A DNA stretch of 64,000 nucleotides from Paenibacillus flagellatus (GCF_003217775.1 NZ_QJVJ01000018.1:62001-126000); one strand, 5' to 3'. Counted from the first letter of the stretch, positions 42,501 through 49,746 are shown. Translations and numbers: made by a program. The notes: a model not told the origin generated them from the letters alone.

Positions 42501-42996
42501 GACGAACGGCAAAAAGCCGTCCGATCCGCCGGGCCCTGTCGATCCGGGAAATCCGACGGATCCGACTGACCCGACAGACCCAACGGATCCGACAGATCCC
42601 ACAGATCCAACGAATCCGACAAACCCGACCACCCCGGTCGATCCCGGCAAGCCTCCGGTAACGCCGACTAAGCCGGGAGACGTGGACATTCCGGACGAGG
42701 AGACGCCGAAGGGCGGCGTAACGCCTAAACCGGAACAGCCCGAAGTCACGCCACCGACGGTGGACGTCGATGAGGAACCGACGCCGAAAGGCGGCCCGGT
42801 ACCGGCTCCCGAATCGCCTGCGCGTCTCGAGCCGAAGCCGGCTTCTCCGGTGAAGGAACAGACGCCGAAGGACGGAGCGGAACGTACGCTTCCGCAAACC
42901 GGTGAAGCGAGCCCATGGCCGATCTACATGGCCGGATTCGCACTGATCCTGATGGGTGCGGCGCTTCGACGCAAGACCGCGAACCGCAGCCGATAA
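39505..42996 (+). CDS. LPXTG-anchored surface adhesin with repeat domains and SpaA/CnaB module
   Basis: 1163 residues. Signal peptide (~1-29, FVLLWQTLYGSFPAHALA). Residues ~60-200 match the collagen-binding/adhesion type start (LTKVTLKDEKGTVIDAVYN ... YKAGDTFVFNLP). Then five or so ~135-residue isopeptide/DUF11-like repeats with the recurring pattern DWTLHVNK, ITWNVKVN, IDWTIRIN followed by LVPGSxxV and ITYET/IRYET. A SpaA/CnaB-type domain (~911-1005: GSLEVTKVDKDDPAKKLAGAKF, Lys for an isopeptide bond) precedes a Pro-Thr-Asp stalk, then LPQTG (1129-1133), a TM helix and a basic tail. Covalently attached to peptidoglycan by sortase, whose gene follows. Binding partner unknown. Confidence 0.93.
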   Translation: MKKRISGMLVAFVLLWQTLYGSFPAHALASDSESVQQSVYGAVYGAPAFPALSAFVPGGESLLTKVTLKDEKGTVIDAVYNPDSRLDIGAAIHLSYDWELPNGHGYKAGDTFVFNLPTQFAIYSDFTAALSTAGGDVGQFTVDRNGKVVMTFNDYIENHSNISGTLEVRTEFSVETVKGNAEVTIPFPIRSGVQTAVVNLRPQVDSTVDKKATLVGKDRVDWTLHVNKKLDKVTHAVVTDLTPEGMELIPDSIRVHHLQVNGDGTVVPGAPVADAIYTVDTSAGTGFKLSFLDESIRKAYEIRYSTRIVGDQSKFTNKAVLSGDGVPDAVASATVTVQRGALLDKAIEKHDKSTGIISWAIKYNFGEKVILADQAVLTDQFSASQTLVPDSLKVYKGTTSELLPNSAYTATTTANGFTLKFNSSIDSAYTIRYETKPTGRVEKNEPITNTVSLPDGTKKEVKTTQESTLFVKQNTGANYKDKKTTWKLTVNNDKKPDGGKYVMNDVVIKDSFPNAGLEFLPGTLKVQNVSGSVKLQSPADYTVIHTDTKAGFEIRFTRALDETFVITYETLFHPGWKTDASKKYINKAVLTWKEGVTDKGPIERTADFGADAFTANNGGKDGTYDAANKQITWNVKVNYNLDPIANARVVDVLKQGQKLVPGSVEVFRMNLSGAADGVSKGDPVPADQYDVILPAADNGNTLTVAWKAPIDSAYWLTFKTTLEGAMIESKIINEAVLQSGNTAVATWKGDVTIPNGGVYVGKKGTQNGNKIDWTIRINEGQSHIANAKIIDDPSPNQILIEDSFRLYATTVQPNGTIVKAGELKKGTDYSLAITSVDGVRETFELKFAQPVSRPFILEYQSFINAPDKDKVKNEVRLEGDGFKTEVRETTDEIVVRTSSGSGSGGGVTGSLEVTKVDKDDPAKKLAGAKFALYDKAGKRAPIVRTTDASGQALFSGLLYDDYVLEELAAPEGYVIGQAKQNVTIDSSVVKDGGTKKLVVTNGKKPSDPPGPVDPGNPTDPTDPTDPTDPTDPTDPTNPTNPTTPVDPGKPPVTPTKPGDVDIPDEETPKGGVTPKPEQPEVTPPTVDVDEEPTPKGGPVPAPESPARLEPKPASPVKEQTPKDGAERTLPQTGEASPWPIYMAGFALILMGAALRRKTANRSR
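42553..42630 (+). repeat. In-frame 9-bp repeats encoding Pro-Thr-Asp/Asn
   Basis: Eight consecutive PT(D/N) triplets plus a final PT, 26 codons. Third positions vary (gac/gat, ccg/ccc/cca), so the repeat is kept at protein level, giving a stiff wall-spanning stalk. Confidence 0.85.
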
Positions 42997-43012
42997 TGTC
43001 ACGCACGAACGC

Positions 43013-43051
43013 ACTCTCCTTGTCCCGCTTCCATGGCGGGGCAAGGAGAGT
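43013..43051 (+). other. 16-bp hairpin between adhesin and sortase genes
   Basis: ACTCTCCTTG (43013-43022) pairs perfectly with 43042-43051, extended by six more pairs (one G-T), 7-base loop, no T-run. It may tune the sortase-to-adhesin ratio by RNA processing, or partially terminate. Confidence 0.6.
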
Positions 43052-43081
43052 CGCCGTTCCGGAAGGGAGGAACGAGACGTC

Positions 43082-43798
43082 ATGCGCCAGCTATCCTATA
43101 TCCTGATCGTACTCGGCATTGCCGTACTCGCTTCTCCGTGGCTGATCGAGCGGCAGGCGGATCGGGAGCAGCAGCGTCTCCTGCAGGAAGCCGAACAAGG
43201 CTTTCAGCTGGAAGACGACGTGATCACGGGGTATGCGCGGCTAAGCCGGCTGCTGGAGGAAGAGCCTCACGAGGTCGAGCCGGCCGCCGCGACGTTTGCG
43301 GCAACGCCGCCCACCGCCGATTCCGCCCGTTCGGACGCCGGATCTACGGAGAACGTGCCGGTCGTCGACGGGAAACAGCCGCTCGCCTTGATCGAGATCG
43401 CCTCCATCGATTTGAAGCTCCCGGTGCTGGAAGGAGCGACGCAAGCCAACATGAAGGTGGCGGCCGCGCATATGACCGAGACGGACCCGATCGGGGCCGT
43501 CGGCAACGCGGCGATCGCCGCCCACCGCGCGCGGACGAAGGGACGGCAATTCAACCGGCTCGACGAAGTGAAGGTCGGGGACGACGTCGTCATCCGCACG
43601 GCGGGCGAAACGTACGTTTACACCGTATACCGAACCGCGATCGTCGAGCCGACGGACTTGTCGGTACTCGAACGGGACGGCGACGAGCGGATCTTGACCT
43701 TGATCACATGCGATCCGGTCGTCAATGCGACGCATCGGCTCATCGTGCAGGCCAAAATCGGGCAACCGAAAAGTGAACAAACAACCGGCGGAACATAA
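43082..43798 (+). CDS. Class D-type sortase
   Basis: 238 residues. N-terminal TM anchor (MRQLSYILIVLGIAVLASPWLI), a variable acidic linker, and a catalytic sortase domain from ~105: His in GNAAIAAHRART, catalytic Cys in LTLITCDP (Cys ~210) and Arg in NATHRLIVQ (~219). The LxTLxTC-type motif with DP after the cysteine and short length fit class D/E sortases. It cleaves LPXTG-like signals and links the protein to peptidoglycan; the adhesin upstream with LPQTG is the obvious substrate. Start ATG 43082 behind GGGAGG (10 bases). Its last codons lie within the terminator stem. Confidence 0.93.
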   Translation: MRQLSYILIVLGIAVLASPWLIERQADREQQRLLQEAEQGFQLEDDVITGYARLSRLLEEEPHEVEPAAATFAATPPTADSARSDAGSTENVPVVDGKQPLALIEIASIDLKLPVLEGATQANMKVAAAHMTETDPIGAVGNAAIAAHRARTKGRQFNRLDEVKVGDDVVIRTAGETYVYTVYRTAIVEPTDLSVLERDGDERILTLITCDPVVNATHRLIVQAKIGQPKSEQTTGGT

Positions 43799-43819
43799 CG
43801 TTCCGCCGGTTGTTTGTTT
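43775..43819. terminator. Long-stem bidirectional terminator overlapping the sortase stop codon
   Basis: 20-base arms 43775-43794 and 43800-43819 pair almost perfectly around a 5-base loop, with T-rich ends on both strands. Separates convergent sortase and ANT(6) genes. Confidence 0.85.
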
Positions 43820-43871
43820 GGTGCCTATTTCCGTTATTAGCCGGAAGTCAACCGGGTTGACCGACCGATCC

Positions 43872-44744
43872 TCAAATCAGCTCCGTTGCATCCGGAGCCA
43901 GATCCCGCACGCGCATCAGATAGGCCGAAACCCGGCGGTCGTCTTCCTCCGGATAGTCGAAGCCCATCCGTTCCGCCACCTCCCGGGCGGTGGCACGGAA
44001 CAGCTCGATCGCGGTAAACATGGCGTTCCATACGTCCTCGTACGTTTCGTTGCGATACGTGGACAGAAGCTTTCTCCAGTCCGGTCCGGTCATAAACCGT
44101 TCCAAATACTTGCCGTTTTTGCCGATACTGACGGAACAATCCGTATCGAGCCCAACCTTCCATTCGATCATCTTCAGCAGCATCGGCCTGAAAATTTGAT
44201 TTAGATGGTCGATCGCATACAAAATCTCTCGTCTCCACAACCCTTTGGCCACATACGTAGAGACCATCCAAAACTCGTTGCAGCAATCGGCGAAAAACTC
44301 GGCCGACGGACGCTTGACCCGGTAATCCTCATCCGTAGGAGGCGGCACTTCCGGGAAGACGCCGTCCTTATCCAGCAAGACCGTCATCAGCTTGTCTTCC
44401 TTGACGTATTCCTCCGCTTCGTCCAACGGAATCAGCGTCAGATCCGCTTTGCGGCCGTCCGCAAACAGCATCAGATAAGAAAACCTCCGCCCCAGCTCGG
44501 CCGGGAACATCGCCATATCCTCGGGCGTCTGCAGCAGGATTCGCTCGCCGAACGCGTCGATCCAGGACGGGTTGCCGATGAAGGCATCCATGTCCGTCAC
44601 ATGGTAGCTGATGTCGAAGTCCTGCAACCAGTCCTTCGGCGCGTACGGATTCGTCCTCGATCCTTCCAGCGTCACGGCGCGAATCCGCTCGTTACCCTTG
44701 GCGTAATTCAAAAACAGATCCATCATCTCTTGCTCGGTTCTCAT
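43872..44744 (-). CDS. Aminoglycoside 6-adenylyltransferase (ANT(6) family)
   Basis: 290 residues. Nucleotidyltransferase motif AVTLEGSRTNPYAPKDWLQDFDISYHV holds the catalytic GSR and the two Asp of DFD. Further family blocks: GRKADLTLIPLDEAEEYVKEDKL, CCNEFWMVSTYVAKGLWRREILYAIDH and IEWKVGLDTDCSVSIGKNGKYL. This is the AadE/AadK pattern, which transfers AMP to streptomycin. Chromosomal copies are intrinsic in Bacillus relatives. No mobile element nearby and base composition matches the surroundings, so intrinsic here too. ATG 44744 has GGAGG about 11 bases upstream. Possible leader peptide ~100 bp upstream. Confidence 0.93.
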   Translation of the reverse strand: MRTEQEMMDLFLNYAKGNERIRAVTLEGSRTNPYAPKDWLQDFDISYHVTDMDAFIGNPSWIDAFGERILLQTPEDMAMFPAELGRRFSYLMLFADGRKADLTLIPLDEAEEYVKEDKLMTVLLDKDGVFPEVPPPTDEDYRVKRPSAEFFADCCNEFWMVSTYVAKGLWRREILYAIDHLNQIFRPMLLKMIEWKVGLDTDCSVSIGKNGKYLERFMTGPDWRKLLSTYRNETYEDVWNAMFTAIELFRATAREVAERMGFDYPEEDDRRVSAYLMRVRDLAPDATELI

Positions 44745-44842
44745 CCCCGCACCAACCTCCAGCTTTTATTTTTAGATCGACTCGCAAGAAGCGGAGGCGG
44801 TCCGCGTATTCGGATGCGCGCGGATCGGTGACGGCGAGGGGG

Positions 44843-44869
44843 TTACAGCTTGTTCAGCCGCTTTTTCAT
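44843..44869 (-). CDS. Possible 8-residue leader peptide upstream of ANT(6)
   Basis: ATG at 44869 encodes MKKRLNKL then TAA, preceded by a strong GGGAGGAGG site (9-base spacing). It lies ~100 bp before the ANT(6) gene on the same strand, with a TCCGCG/CGCGGA hairpin in between. It fits a translation-attenuation leader as known for other ribosome-drug resistance genes, but could equally be the ruined start of a lost gene. The remaining 44870-45077 holds only AT-rich promoter-like sequence. Confidence 0.3.
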   Translation of the reverse strand: MKKRLNKL

Positions 44870-45077
44870 CGTAAGGATCCTCCTCCCAAAACTGGCCGTA
44901 ATCCTAAAATGAGTCGAAAACCATTGGCAGTTGTACACTATTTTATCAATAAAAGGACGGCACTTCCACCGACGTCAATCGGCACAATCAAGATAGCAAT
45001 CCATAAGAAGCGCAGCCGGTCCCGCTGCTGTAAAGTAGTCTTGTACGAAACCACTCAAGCGGAAAGGATGTTGGACA

Positions 45078-45482
45078 ATGGGAACATTGAAGCCGTACAT
45101 CATCTCGGAGGATGCGAGAGCCCAATCCGAATTTTACTTGCAGGCGCTCGGCGGCGAGATCATGTCCGTCAGCACGCATGGTGAATTACCGGGCGCGCCG
45201 AACGAGCTCAAAGATAAAGTCATGCATATGTGTCTCGCTATCGCCGGAGAAAACTTCCTCTTCATGGCCGATGCCATCGAGCCGGTTACCCATGGAACCG
45301 ACCTCGCCCTGACGATCGCGTACCCCACCGAAGCGGAGGCCGCCGAAGCGTTCGCCAAGCTTGCCGTTGGCGGCACCGTGAAGCATCCGATCGAGATGCA
45401 GCCTTTCGGCATCTACTACGGCGAGCTCACGGACAAATTCGGCGTCATCTGGATGATTACCGCGGAGCCGAAGGCGGAGTAA
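45078..45482 (+). CDS. VOC family (PhnB-like) protein
   Basis: 134 residues of the glyoxalase/bleomycin-resistance fold, PhnB-like branch: PYIISEDARAQSEFYLQALGGEI at the start, KVMHMCLAIAGENFLFMADAIEP in the middle and QPFGIYYGELTDKFGVIWMI at the end. The canonical PhnB-type GDRxG turn is replaced by GELTDKFG. Substrate unknown; may be a small-molecule binder rather than an enzyme. Start ATG 45078 behind AAAGGATG. Monocistronic with its own terminator. Confidence 0.9.
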   Translation: MGTLKPYIISEDARAQSEFYLQALGGEIMSVSTHGELPGAPNELKDKVMHMCLAIAGENFLFMADAIEPVTHGTDLALTIAYPTEAEAAEAFAKLAVGGTVKHPIEMQPFGIYYGELTDKFGVIWMITAEPKAE

Positions 45483-45557
45483 GCTTGACCTAGATCGTCA
45501 TTGCATAAGTTCCGGAGAATACAACAACTTCTTCGGCGCCAAAGGCTGTTTAACCAA

Positions 45558-45614
45558 AGGCACCGGCGGTCTACGGCTTTATTCCGAGCCTAGTCTGCCG
45601 GTGCCTCATTTTTG
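45558..45614 (+). terminator. Terminator after the PhnB-like gene
   Basis: AGGCACCGGC (45558-45567) pairs with GCCGGTGCCT (45597-45606), then CATTTTTG. The rest of 45483-45741 contains nothing recognisable. Confidence 0.8.
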
Positions 45615-45741
45615 CTGCCAGACTGCTTCGGTCTTCTAAAAAGAAAACTGGCTCCAAATCAAAACAGCAGCAGCCTCGGACGAGAACACAAGGTTGTCTT
45701 AGACTGCTGATGCTTGATTCGAGATGGGGAATTATCAGAAG

Positions 45742-46092
45742 TTACTTATATTGGATCAGACCCAAATGAACACCGGTCGGATCGACAATATAGGCAATGT
45801 AAAAATCGCCAAAATCCATTTTCGGCTGCGTCACGGAGGCACCATTTTCCACCGCTTTGGCCAATAAATCGTCTATGGAATCGACCTGGATTTGCAAGCG
45901 AGTGCCCCGCGGAAAATGGTCCGGCCCTTGCGCGATGCCGCCGTTGATACCTGGTTCATCGGAAGCCCCGGTCTTGGCTGACCGGTAGCCCCACTGCGGC
46001 TCGGACACTTCCCAACCGAATACGGTTGAGAAAAATCGAGCTTGTAGTTCCGGATTCGGGCTGCTCAATTCGAACAAAACGACTCGATTCAT
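45742..46092 (-). CDS. VOC family protein
   Basis: 116 residues, glyoxalase/dioxygenase fold: MNRVVLFELSSPNPELQARFFSTVFGWEV, GINGGIAQG, and a C-terminal YIAYIVDPTGVHLGLIQ. Start chosen at ATG 46092 with GAGGTG six bases upstream. It is 27 bp downstream of an ECF sigma-factor gene on the same strand, so the two form an operon; ECF sigmas with SnoaL-like C-termini are commonly next to small enzymes of this kind. Confidence 0.9.
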   Translation of the reverse strand: MNRVVLFELSSPNPELQARFFSTVFGWEVSEPQWGYRSAKTGASDEPGINGGIAQGPDHFPRGTRLQIQVDSIDDLLAKAVENGASVTQPKMDFGDFYIAYIVDPTGVHLGLIQYK

Positions 46093-46119
46093 GGTCGGCA
46101 CCTCGATTGATATAGTTGT

Positions 46120-47076
46120 TTAAATAATATCCGAAAGCGGCAATCCTAGCTCGGATGCGGCTGCTTTCATAAAATCTCTACAGAAGGAGTAGTCGTTCCA
46201 GCGAGCGATTTTGTACTTTTCCCACTCCAGTGTGTTGATGTTATTCAACATCATGCCGCTCTCCGTCCGGATCAGGATGATTAGGGCAGGTCTACCCCAC
46301 AAATATTTCTGGTAAACGAATAGATCTTTCTGAAGTTTGGTGCCGGTGTACGGGTTTAGCGATTTTTTCGTAATTGTATCTTTGCCGTACTCTGAGCTGC
46401 TCATCGAAACGAAGCTAAACGTCGCCTCGTTAATAAGGAAGTTCGCAAGCTCCACGAAATCTTTCCGGTTGAACGCATCGAGAAATCGCCGCATGATTTC
46501 AGGGCGCACAGCCGGTCGGGGCGGTTGGCTCCGATGAAGCGAATTGCCGTGTCCACTATCGTTCATCTTGCGCAGGTTGGCTCTGGCACGGTGCAGCATT
46601 GCATGTACCGAAGTTTCCGTCGCGGAAATCAGCTCCGCAGTTTCCTTTGCGGTAAACGAAAAGGACTCCATCAGGATAAACACGGCCGCTTGCTTCGGCG
46701 TCAGGTGCCGGACCAGCATTTCCAACGCTTCATCAACCGCCAAATAATCGGGAGCATCGTTCTCAGGCAGCTTCCCCTCTTCCAATTCTACGAATTTCGC
46801 TTTCATGCGGCGGCATTGGTCGATCCAATGATTCGTTGCCACGCGGAACAAAAAACTTTTGGCTTGAAGCGGCTGCTCCCTGTGGGAAAGAGCAGACAAC
46901 GACGCAAAAGATTTCAGCAACGTATCCTGCAGCAAATCTTCCGCATCCCACGGCGATCCCGTCAACTTTTTGCAATAATGCCATAGTTCGGATCGAAACG
47001 GACGAACAATTTCGATGAATCGTCCCCATGGGTCAACCGTACTCTCGCCGAGAAGTTGCAAGTCGGTTTTGTCCAA
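46120..47076 (-). CDS. ECF sigma factor with SnoaL-like C-terminal domain (ECF41/SigJ-like)
   Basis: 318 residues. Region 2: WGRFIEIVRPFRSELWHYCKKLTGSPWDAEDLLQDTLLKSFASL ... AKSFLFRVATNHWIDQCRR; region 4: LVRHLTPKQAAVFILMESFSFTAKETAELISATETSVHAMLHRARANL. After a proline-rich linker (SQPPRPAVRPEIMRRFLDAFNRKDFVELANFL) comes a ~110-residue NTF2/SnoaL-like domain, which in ECF41-type sigmas replaces a separate anti-sigma factor. Start TTG 47076 with GAGGAG 7 bases upstream. Base composition of this operon is more AT-rich than the rest of the window. Confidence 0.9.
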   Translation of the reverse strand: MDKTDLQLLGESTVDPWGRFIEIVRPFRSELWHYCKKLTGSPWDAEDLLQDTLLKSFASLSALSHREQPLQAKSFLFRVATNHWIDQCRRMKAKFVELEEGKLPENDAPDYLAVDEALEMLVRHLTPKQAAVFILMESFSFTAKETAELISATETSVHAMLHRARANLRKMNDSGHGNSLHRSQPPRPAVRPEIMRRFLDAFNRKDFVELANFLINEATFSFVSMSSSEYGKDTITKKSLNPYTGTKLQKDLFVYQKYLWGRPALIILIRTESGMMLNNINTLEWEKYKIARWNDYSFCRDFMKAAASELGLPLSDII

Positions 47077-47103
47077 GCTTCATCTCCTCTCAACACCCAT
47101 CTA

Positions 47104-47166
47104 TTATAAATACGAAAATCCGACGCCTTTCCATATGGGTTCATTAATTTTTTTCGTTTTCGCCAT
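47104..47166 (-). CDS. Possible 20-residue upstream open reading frame
   Basis: ATG 47166 follows AAGAAGGATATATC and encodes MAKTKKINEPIWKGVGFSYL, stopping 27 bp before the sigma-factor start. It may be a small peptide or uORF controlling the sigma gene, or the stub of a lost gene. Low support. Confidence 0.25.
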   Translation of the reverse strand: MAKTKKINEPIWKGVGFSYL

Positions 47167-47380
47167 GATATATCCTTCTTGGACTGCAATCTGCGATACG
47201 TTCTTGTCCCCAGCCTACTACAAGTTGTCCCGGACCGGACGGAAAAATTCTTAACCCAGCAATAAGAAAAGCTTCTGATCGAAGCCTTTCGATGAAGTAC
47301 ATTCGTGTTTTAGCGGCAGCTTATTCTTGGGACGGAAAGTCGCATTCGCTTTAGCGCTTTAGCGAAGTTAAACGTATCGT

Positions 47381-47430
47381 TAAAAGAAAAGTCGAGCAAA
47401 TGTCAGGATATCACCCTGAATCTGCTCGAC
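47381..47430 (-). terminator. glmS terminator
   Basis: GTCGAGCA (47430-47423) pairs with TGCTCGAC (47398-47391), with an inner TCAGG/CCTGA stem, followed on the minus strand by TTTTCTTTTA. The remaining stretch 47167-47380 upstream of the uORF shows only a small TTCGCT/AGCGAA hairpin at ~47346. Confidence 0.8.
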
Positions 47431-47482
47431 TCCGATATGACTTTTAATTACCAATGGAACAACAGCCTTAATCGGCCTCCCC

Positions 47483-49312
47483 TCACTCCACCGTAACCGA
47501 CTTCGCCAAGTTGCGCGGCTTGTCGACGTCGTGGCCGAGGGCGAGCGAGGCGTAATACGCCAGCAGCTGCAGCGGGACGACGGACAGCGCCGGCGTCAGC
47601 AGCGGGACGGTGCGCGGAATTTCGAAGACGAGGTCGACGGCTTTGCCGAGCTCATGGTTGCCTTCGAGAGCGATGCCGAGCACGTGGGCGCCGCGCGCCT
47701 TCACTTCCTTGATGTTGCTCACCGTCTTCTCCAGCAGCTGCTCCTGCGTCGCGAGCGCGATGACCGGAATGCCGTCCTCGATCAGCGCGAGCGTTCCGTG
47801 CTTCAGCTCGCCGGCCGCGTACGCCTCGGAGTGGATGTACGAAATCTCCTTCAGCTTGAGCGACCCTTCGAGCGCGACCGCGTAATCGAGCCCGCGTCCG
47901 ATGAAGAACAAGTCTTTGTGCGAAGCGATCTGTTCCGCGTACTGCTTGATATCGTCCGCGTGGTTCAAAATCTCCTCGACCTGCTCCGGCAGCTTCTTCA
48001 GCCCCTCGATCGTCTCACGGATGACCGCCGCGTCCTGGGTGCCGAGCGTCTGCGCCAGATGGAGACCGAGCAGGTAGAACGCGATCAGCTGCGACGTATA
48101 CGCCTTCGTCGAGGCGACGGCGATTTCCGGGCCCGCCCACGTGACGATGACGTCGTCCGCCTCGCGGGCGACGGAGCTGCCGACGACGTTGGTGATGGCG
48201 ATGACGCGGGCGCCGCACCGCTTTGCCTCGCGGAGCGCGGCCAGCGTATCGGCCGTTTCGCCGGATTGGCTCACGACGATGACGAGCGTATGCTTCGTAA
48301 TGATCGGAGAGCGGTACCGGTACTCCGAAGCGACGTCGGCTTCGACCGGAATGCGCGCCAGCTGCTCGATGACCGACTTGCCGACGAGTCCCGCATGATA
48401 AGCCGTACCGCAAGCGACGATATGGATGTTATGAATGTCCCAAATCTGCTCCGGCGTCAGCTTCACTTCGTTCAGTACGACCCGCTCGCCGGACGCGTCG
48501 ATCCGGCTGCCCATCGTATCGCGGTACGCCTTCGGCTGCTCGTGAATTTCCTTCAACATAAAATGATCGAATCCGGCTTTTTCCGCCGTCATCAGATCCC
48601 AATCGACATAAAACGTTTCCCGGGAAATAAAGTTGCCCTCGATCGTCCGCAAATCGACACCGTCGCGGGTCAAAACGGCCATTTCCCCGTCGTTCAAAAT
48701 GTACACGTTCCGCGTATATTCCAAGATGGCCGGGATGTCCGAGCCGATAAAGTTCTCGCCGTCGCCCACCCCGATGATGAGCGGGCTGGCCAGCCGTACG
48801 GCGACGAGCTTCTCCGGCTCGTACTCGGTCAGGACGCCGAGCGCGAACGCTCCCGTCATTTTTTTGACCGCCTTCTGCACCGCCGTGACGATATCGCCCT
48901 CGTACAGATCGGCGATCAGATGGGAGATCACTTCCGTATCCGTCTCCGAGACGAAATGATGACCCTTGGCCGTCAGTTCTTCCTTCAACGTCATGTAGTT
49001 CTCGATAATGCCGTTATGCACGACCGAAAACTTCATCGAATTGTCCGTATGCGGATGGGAGTTGACGTCCGACGGCTTCCCGTGCGTCGCCCACCGGGTA
49101 TGCCCGATGCCGATCGTCCCTTCGAGCGGCTCCTGCTCGAGCTTCGACTCCAGGATGGCGAGCCGTCCCTGCGACTTCTTGACCGCCAGTCCGCTGCCCG
49201 TATATACCGCCAAGCCCGCCGAATCATACCCCCGGTACTCCAGCTTTTTCAGCCCTTCGATCAAAATCCGCTGCGAATTCCGCTTTCCTACATATCCTAC
49301 AATGCCGCACAT
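47483..49312 (-). CDS. glmS: Glutamine--fructose-6-phosphate aminotransferase (isomerizing)
   Basis: 609 residues. Converts fructose-6-phosphate and glutamine to glucosamine-6-phosphate, the first step of UDP-GlcNAc and peptidoglycan synthesis. N-terminal Ntn-type glutaminase with nucleophile Cys2 (MCGIVGYVGKRNS), GIGHTRWATHG and HNGIIENY; two SIS isomerase domains (ACGTAYHAGLVGK, SQSGETADTLAALREAK; GRGLDYAVALEGSLKLKEI); conserved C-terminus KPRNLAKSVTVE. Start ATG 49312 (GGAGGT 9 bases upstream) is fixed by the requirement for Cys2. The ~480-nt leader contains a glmS ribozyme and a further long stem. Downstream of, and separately promoted from, glmM. Confidence 0.97.
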   Translation of the reverse strand: MCGIVGYVGKRNSQRILIEGLKKLEYRGYDSAGLAVYTGSGLAVKKSQGRLAILESKLEQEPLEGTIGIGHTRWATHGKPSDVNSHPHTDNSMKFSVVHNGIIENYMTLKEELTAKGHHFVSETDTEVISHLIADLYEGDIVTAVQKAVKKMTGAFALGVLTEYEPEKLVAVRLASPLIIGVGDGENFIGSDIPAILEYTRNVYILNDGEMAVLTRDGVDLRTIEGNFISRETFYVDWDLMTAEKAGFDHFMLKEIHEQPKAYRDTMGSRIDASGERVVLNEVKLTPEQIWDIHNIHIVACGTAYHAGLVGKSVIEQLARIPVEADVASEYRYRSPIITKHTLVIVVSQSGETADTLAALREAKRCGARVIAITNVVGSSVAREADDVIVTWAGPEIAVASTKAYTSQLIAFYLLGLHLAQTLGTQDAAVIRETIEGLKKLPEQVEEILNHADDIKQYAEQIASHKDLFFIGRGLDYAVALEGSLKLKEISYIHSEAYAAGELKHGTLALIEDGIPVIALATQEQLLEKTVSNIKEVKARGAHVLGIALEGNHELGKAVDLVFEIPRTVPLLTPALSVVPLQLLAYYASLALGHDVDKPRNLAKSVTVE

Positions 49313-49341
49313 AGGCTCCATACCTCCGAATGAGTAGTGTG

Positions 49342-49447
49342 GACCTGTGCGCTCTTTACGAAACTTCAGCGGCTGCGCATGACAAAGAAACGTACATCTG
49401 TACGATTTTTTACACAACGATCCTGTTTTCAAAGAGCGCAGCAGGTC
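49342..49447 (-). ncRNA. Structured element in the glmS leader, between ribozyme and start codon
   Basis: A 16-bp stem closed by 49447-49431 and 49357-49342 (one bulged base) encloses 73 nt that contain a second hairpin CGTACA-GA-TGTACG (49404-49391). It ends about 20 nt before the glmS ribosome site. No T-run, so not a terminator. I match it to no known class. Confidence 0.5.
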
Positions 49448-49600
49448 AATCGCGAATCCAAAATCATCTATAAGTTCCGTAAGCCGATCAGGGACCGCAT
49501 TTAACCGAACCTTCCCGTCTCCGTACGCGGAAGGCGCGCGATCCGATCGTTCATTCCATTGCTTCGCATCACGCGGAAATCTTGTCCGCCCGGTTGCCCG

Positions 49601-49746
49601 AACGTTTTGCCTTCCCGCTTTCGGCCCGATGCGACATGCCGAGAGGTCCCCGCCGAATGTTCCGAACACCTCTACCTCGTCCGCTCGCTTATGCAAATCC
49701 GGCCCGCCCGTTATCCGATCCGGCGGCCGCAGCAAGCGCAGGCGCT
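49601..49746 (-). ncRNA. glmS glucosamine-6-phosphate riboswitch ribozyme
   Basis: Minus strand has the cleavage-site motif A|GCGCC (49746/49745-49741), then ACGAGG with GAGGT (49680-49667), TTCGGAACATTCGGCGG (core, ~49665-49649) and ACCTC closing the hairpin, and further down GGGCCGAAAGCGGGAAGGC. This order and spacing match the glmS self-cleaving ribozyme, which is activated by GlcN6P and lowers glmS mRNA. Assigned by eye; boundaries approximate. Confidence 0.78.

Noticed and set aside
42541-42640. Short tandem DNA repeats resembling a CRISPR or microsatellite
   Set aside because: They are 9-bp units in frame encoding Pro-Thr-Asp with synonymous variation, without spacers.
43872-44744. ANT(6) gene as a mobile resistance gene
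   Set aside because: No insertion sequence, integron or att-like repeats nearby, and its codon use resembles the surroundings; likely intrinsic.
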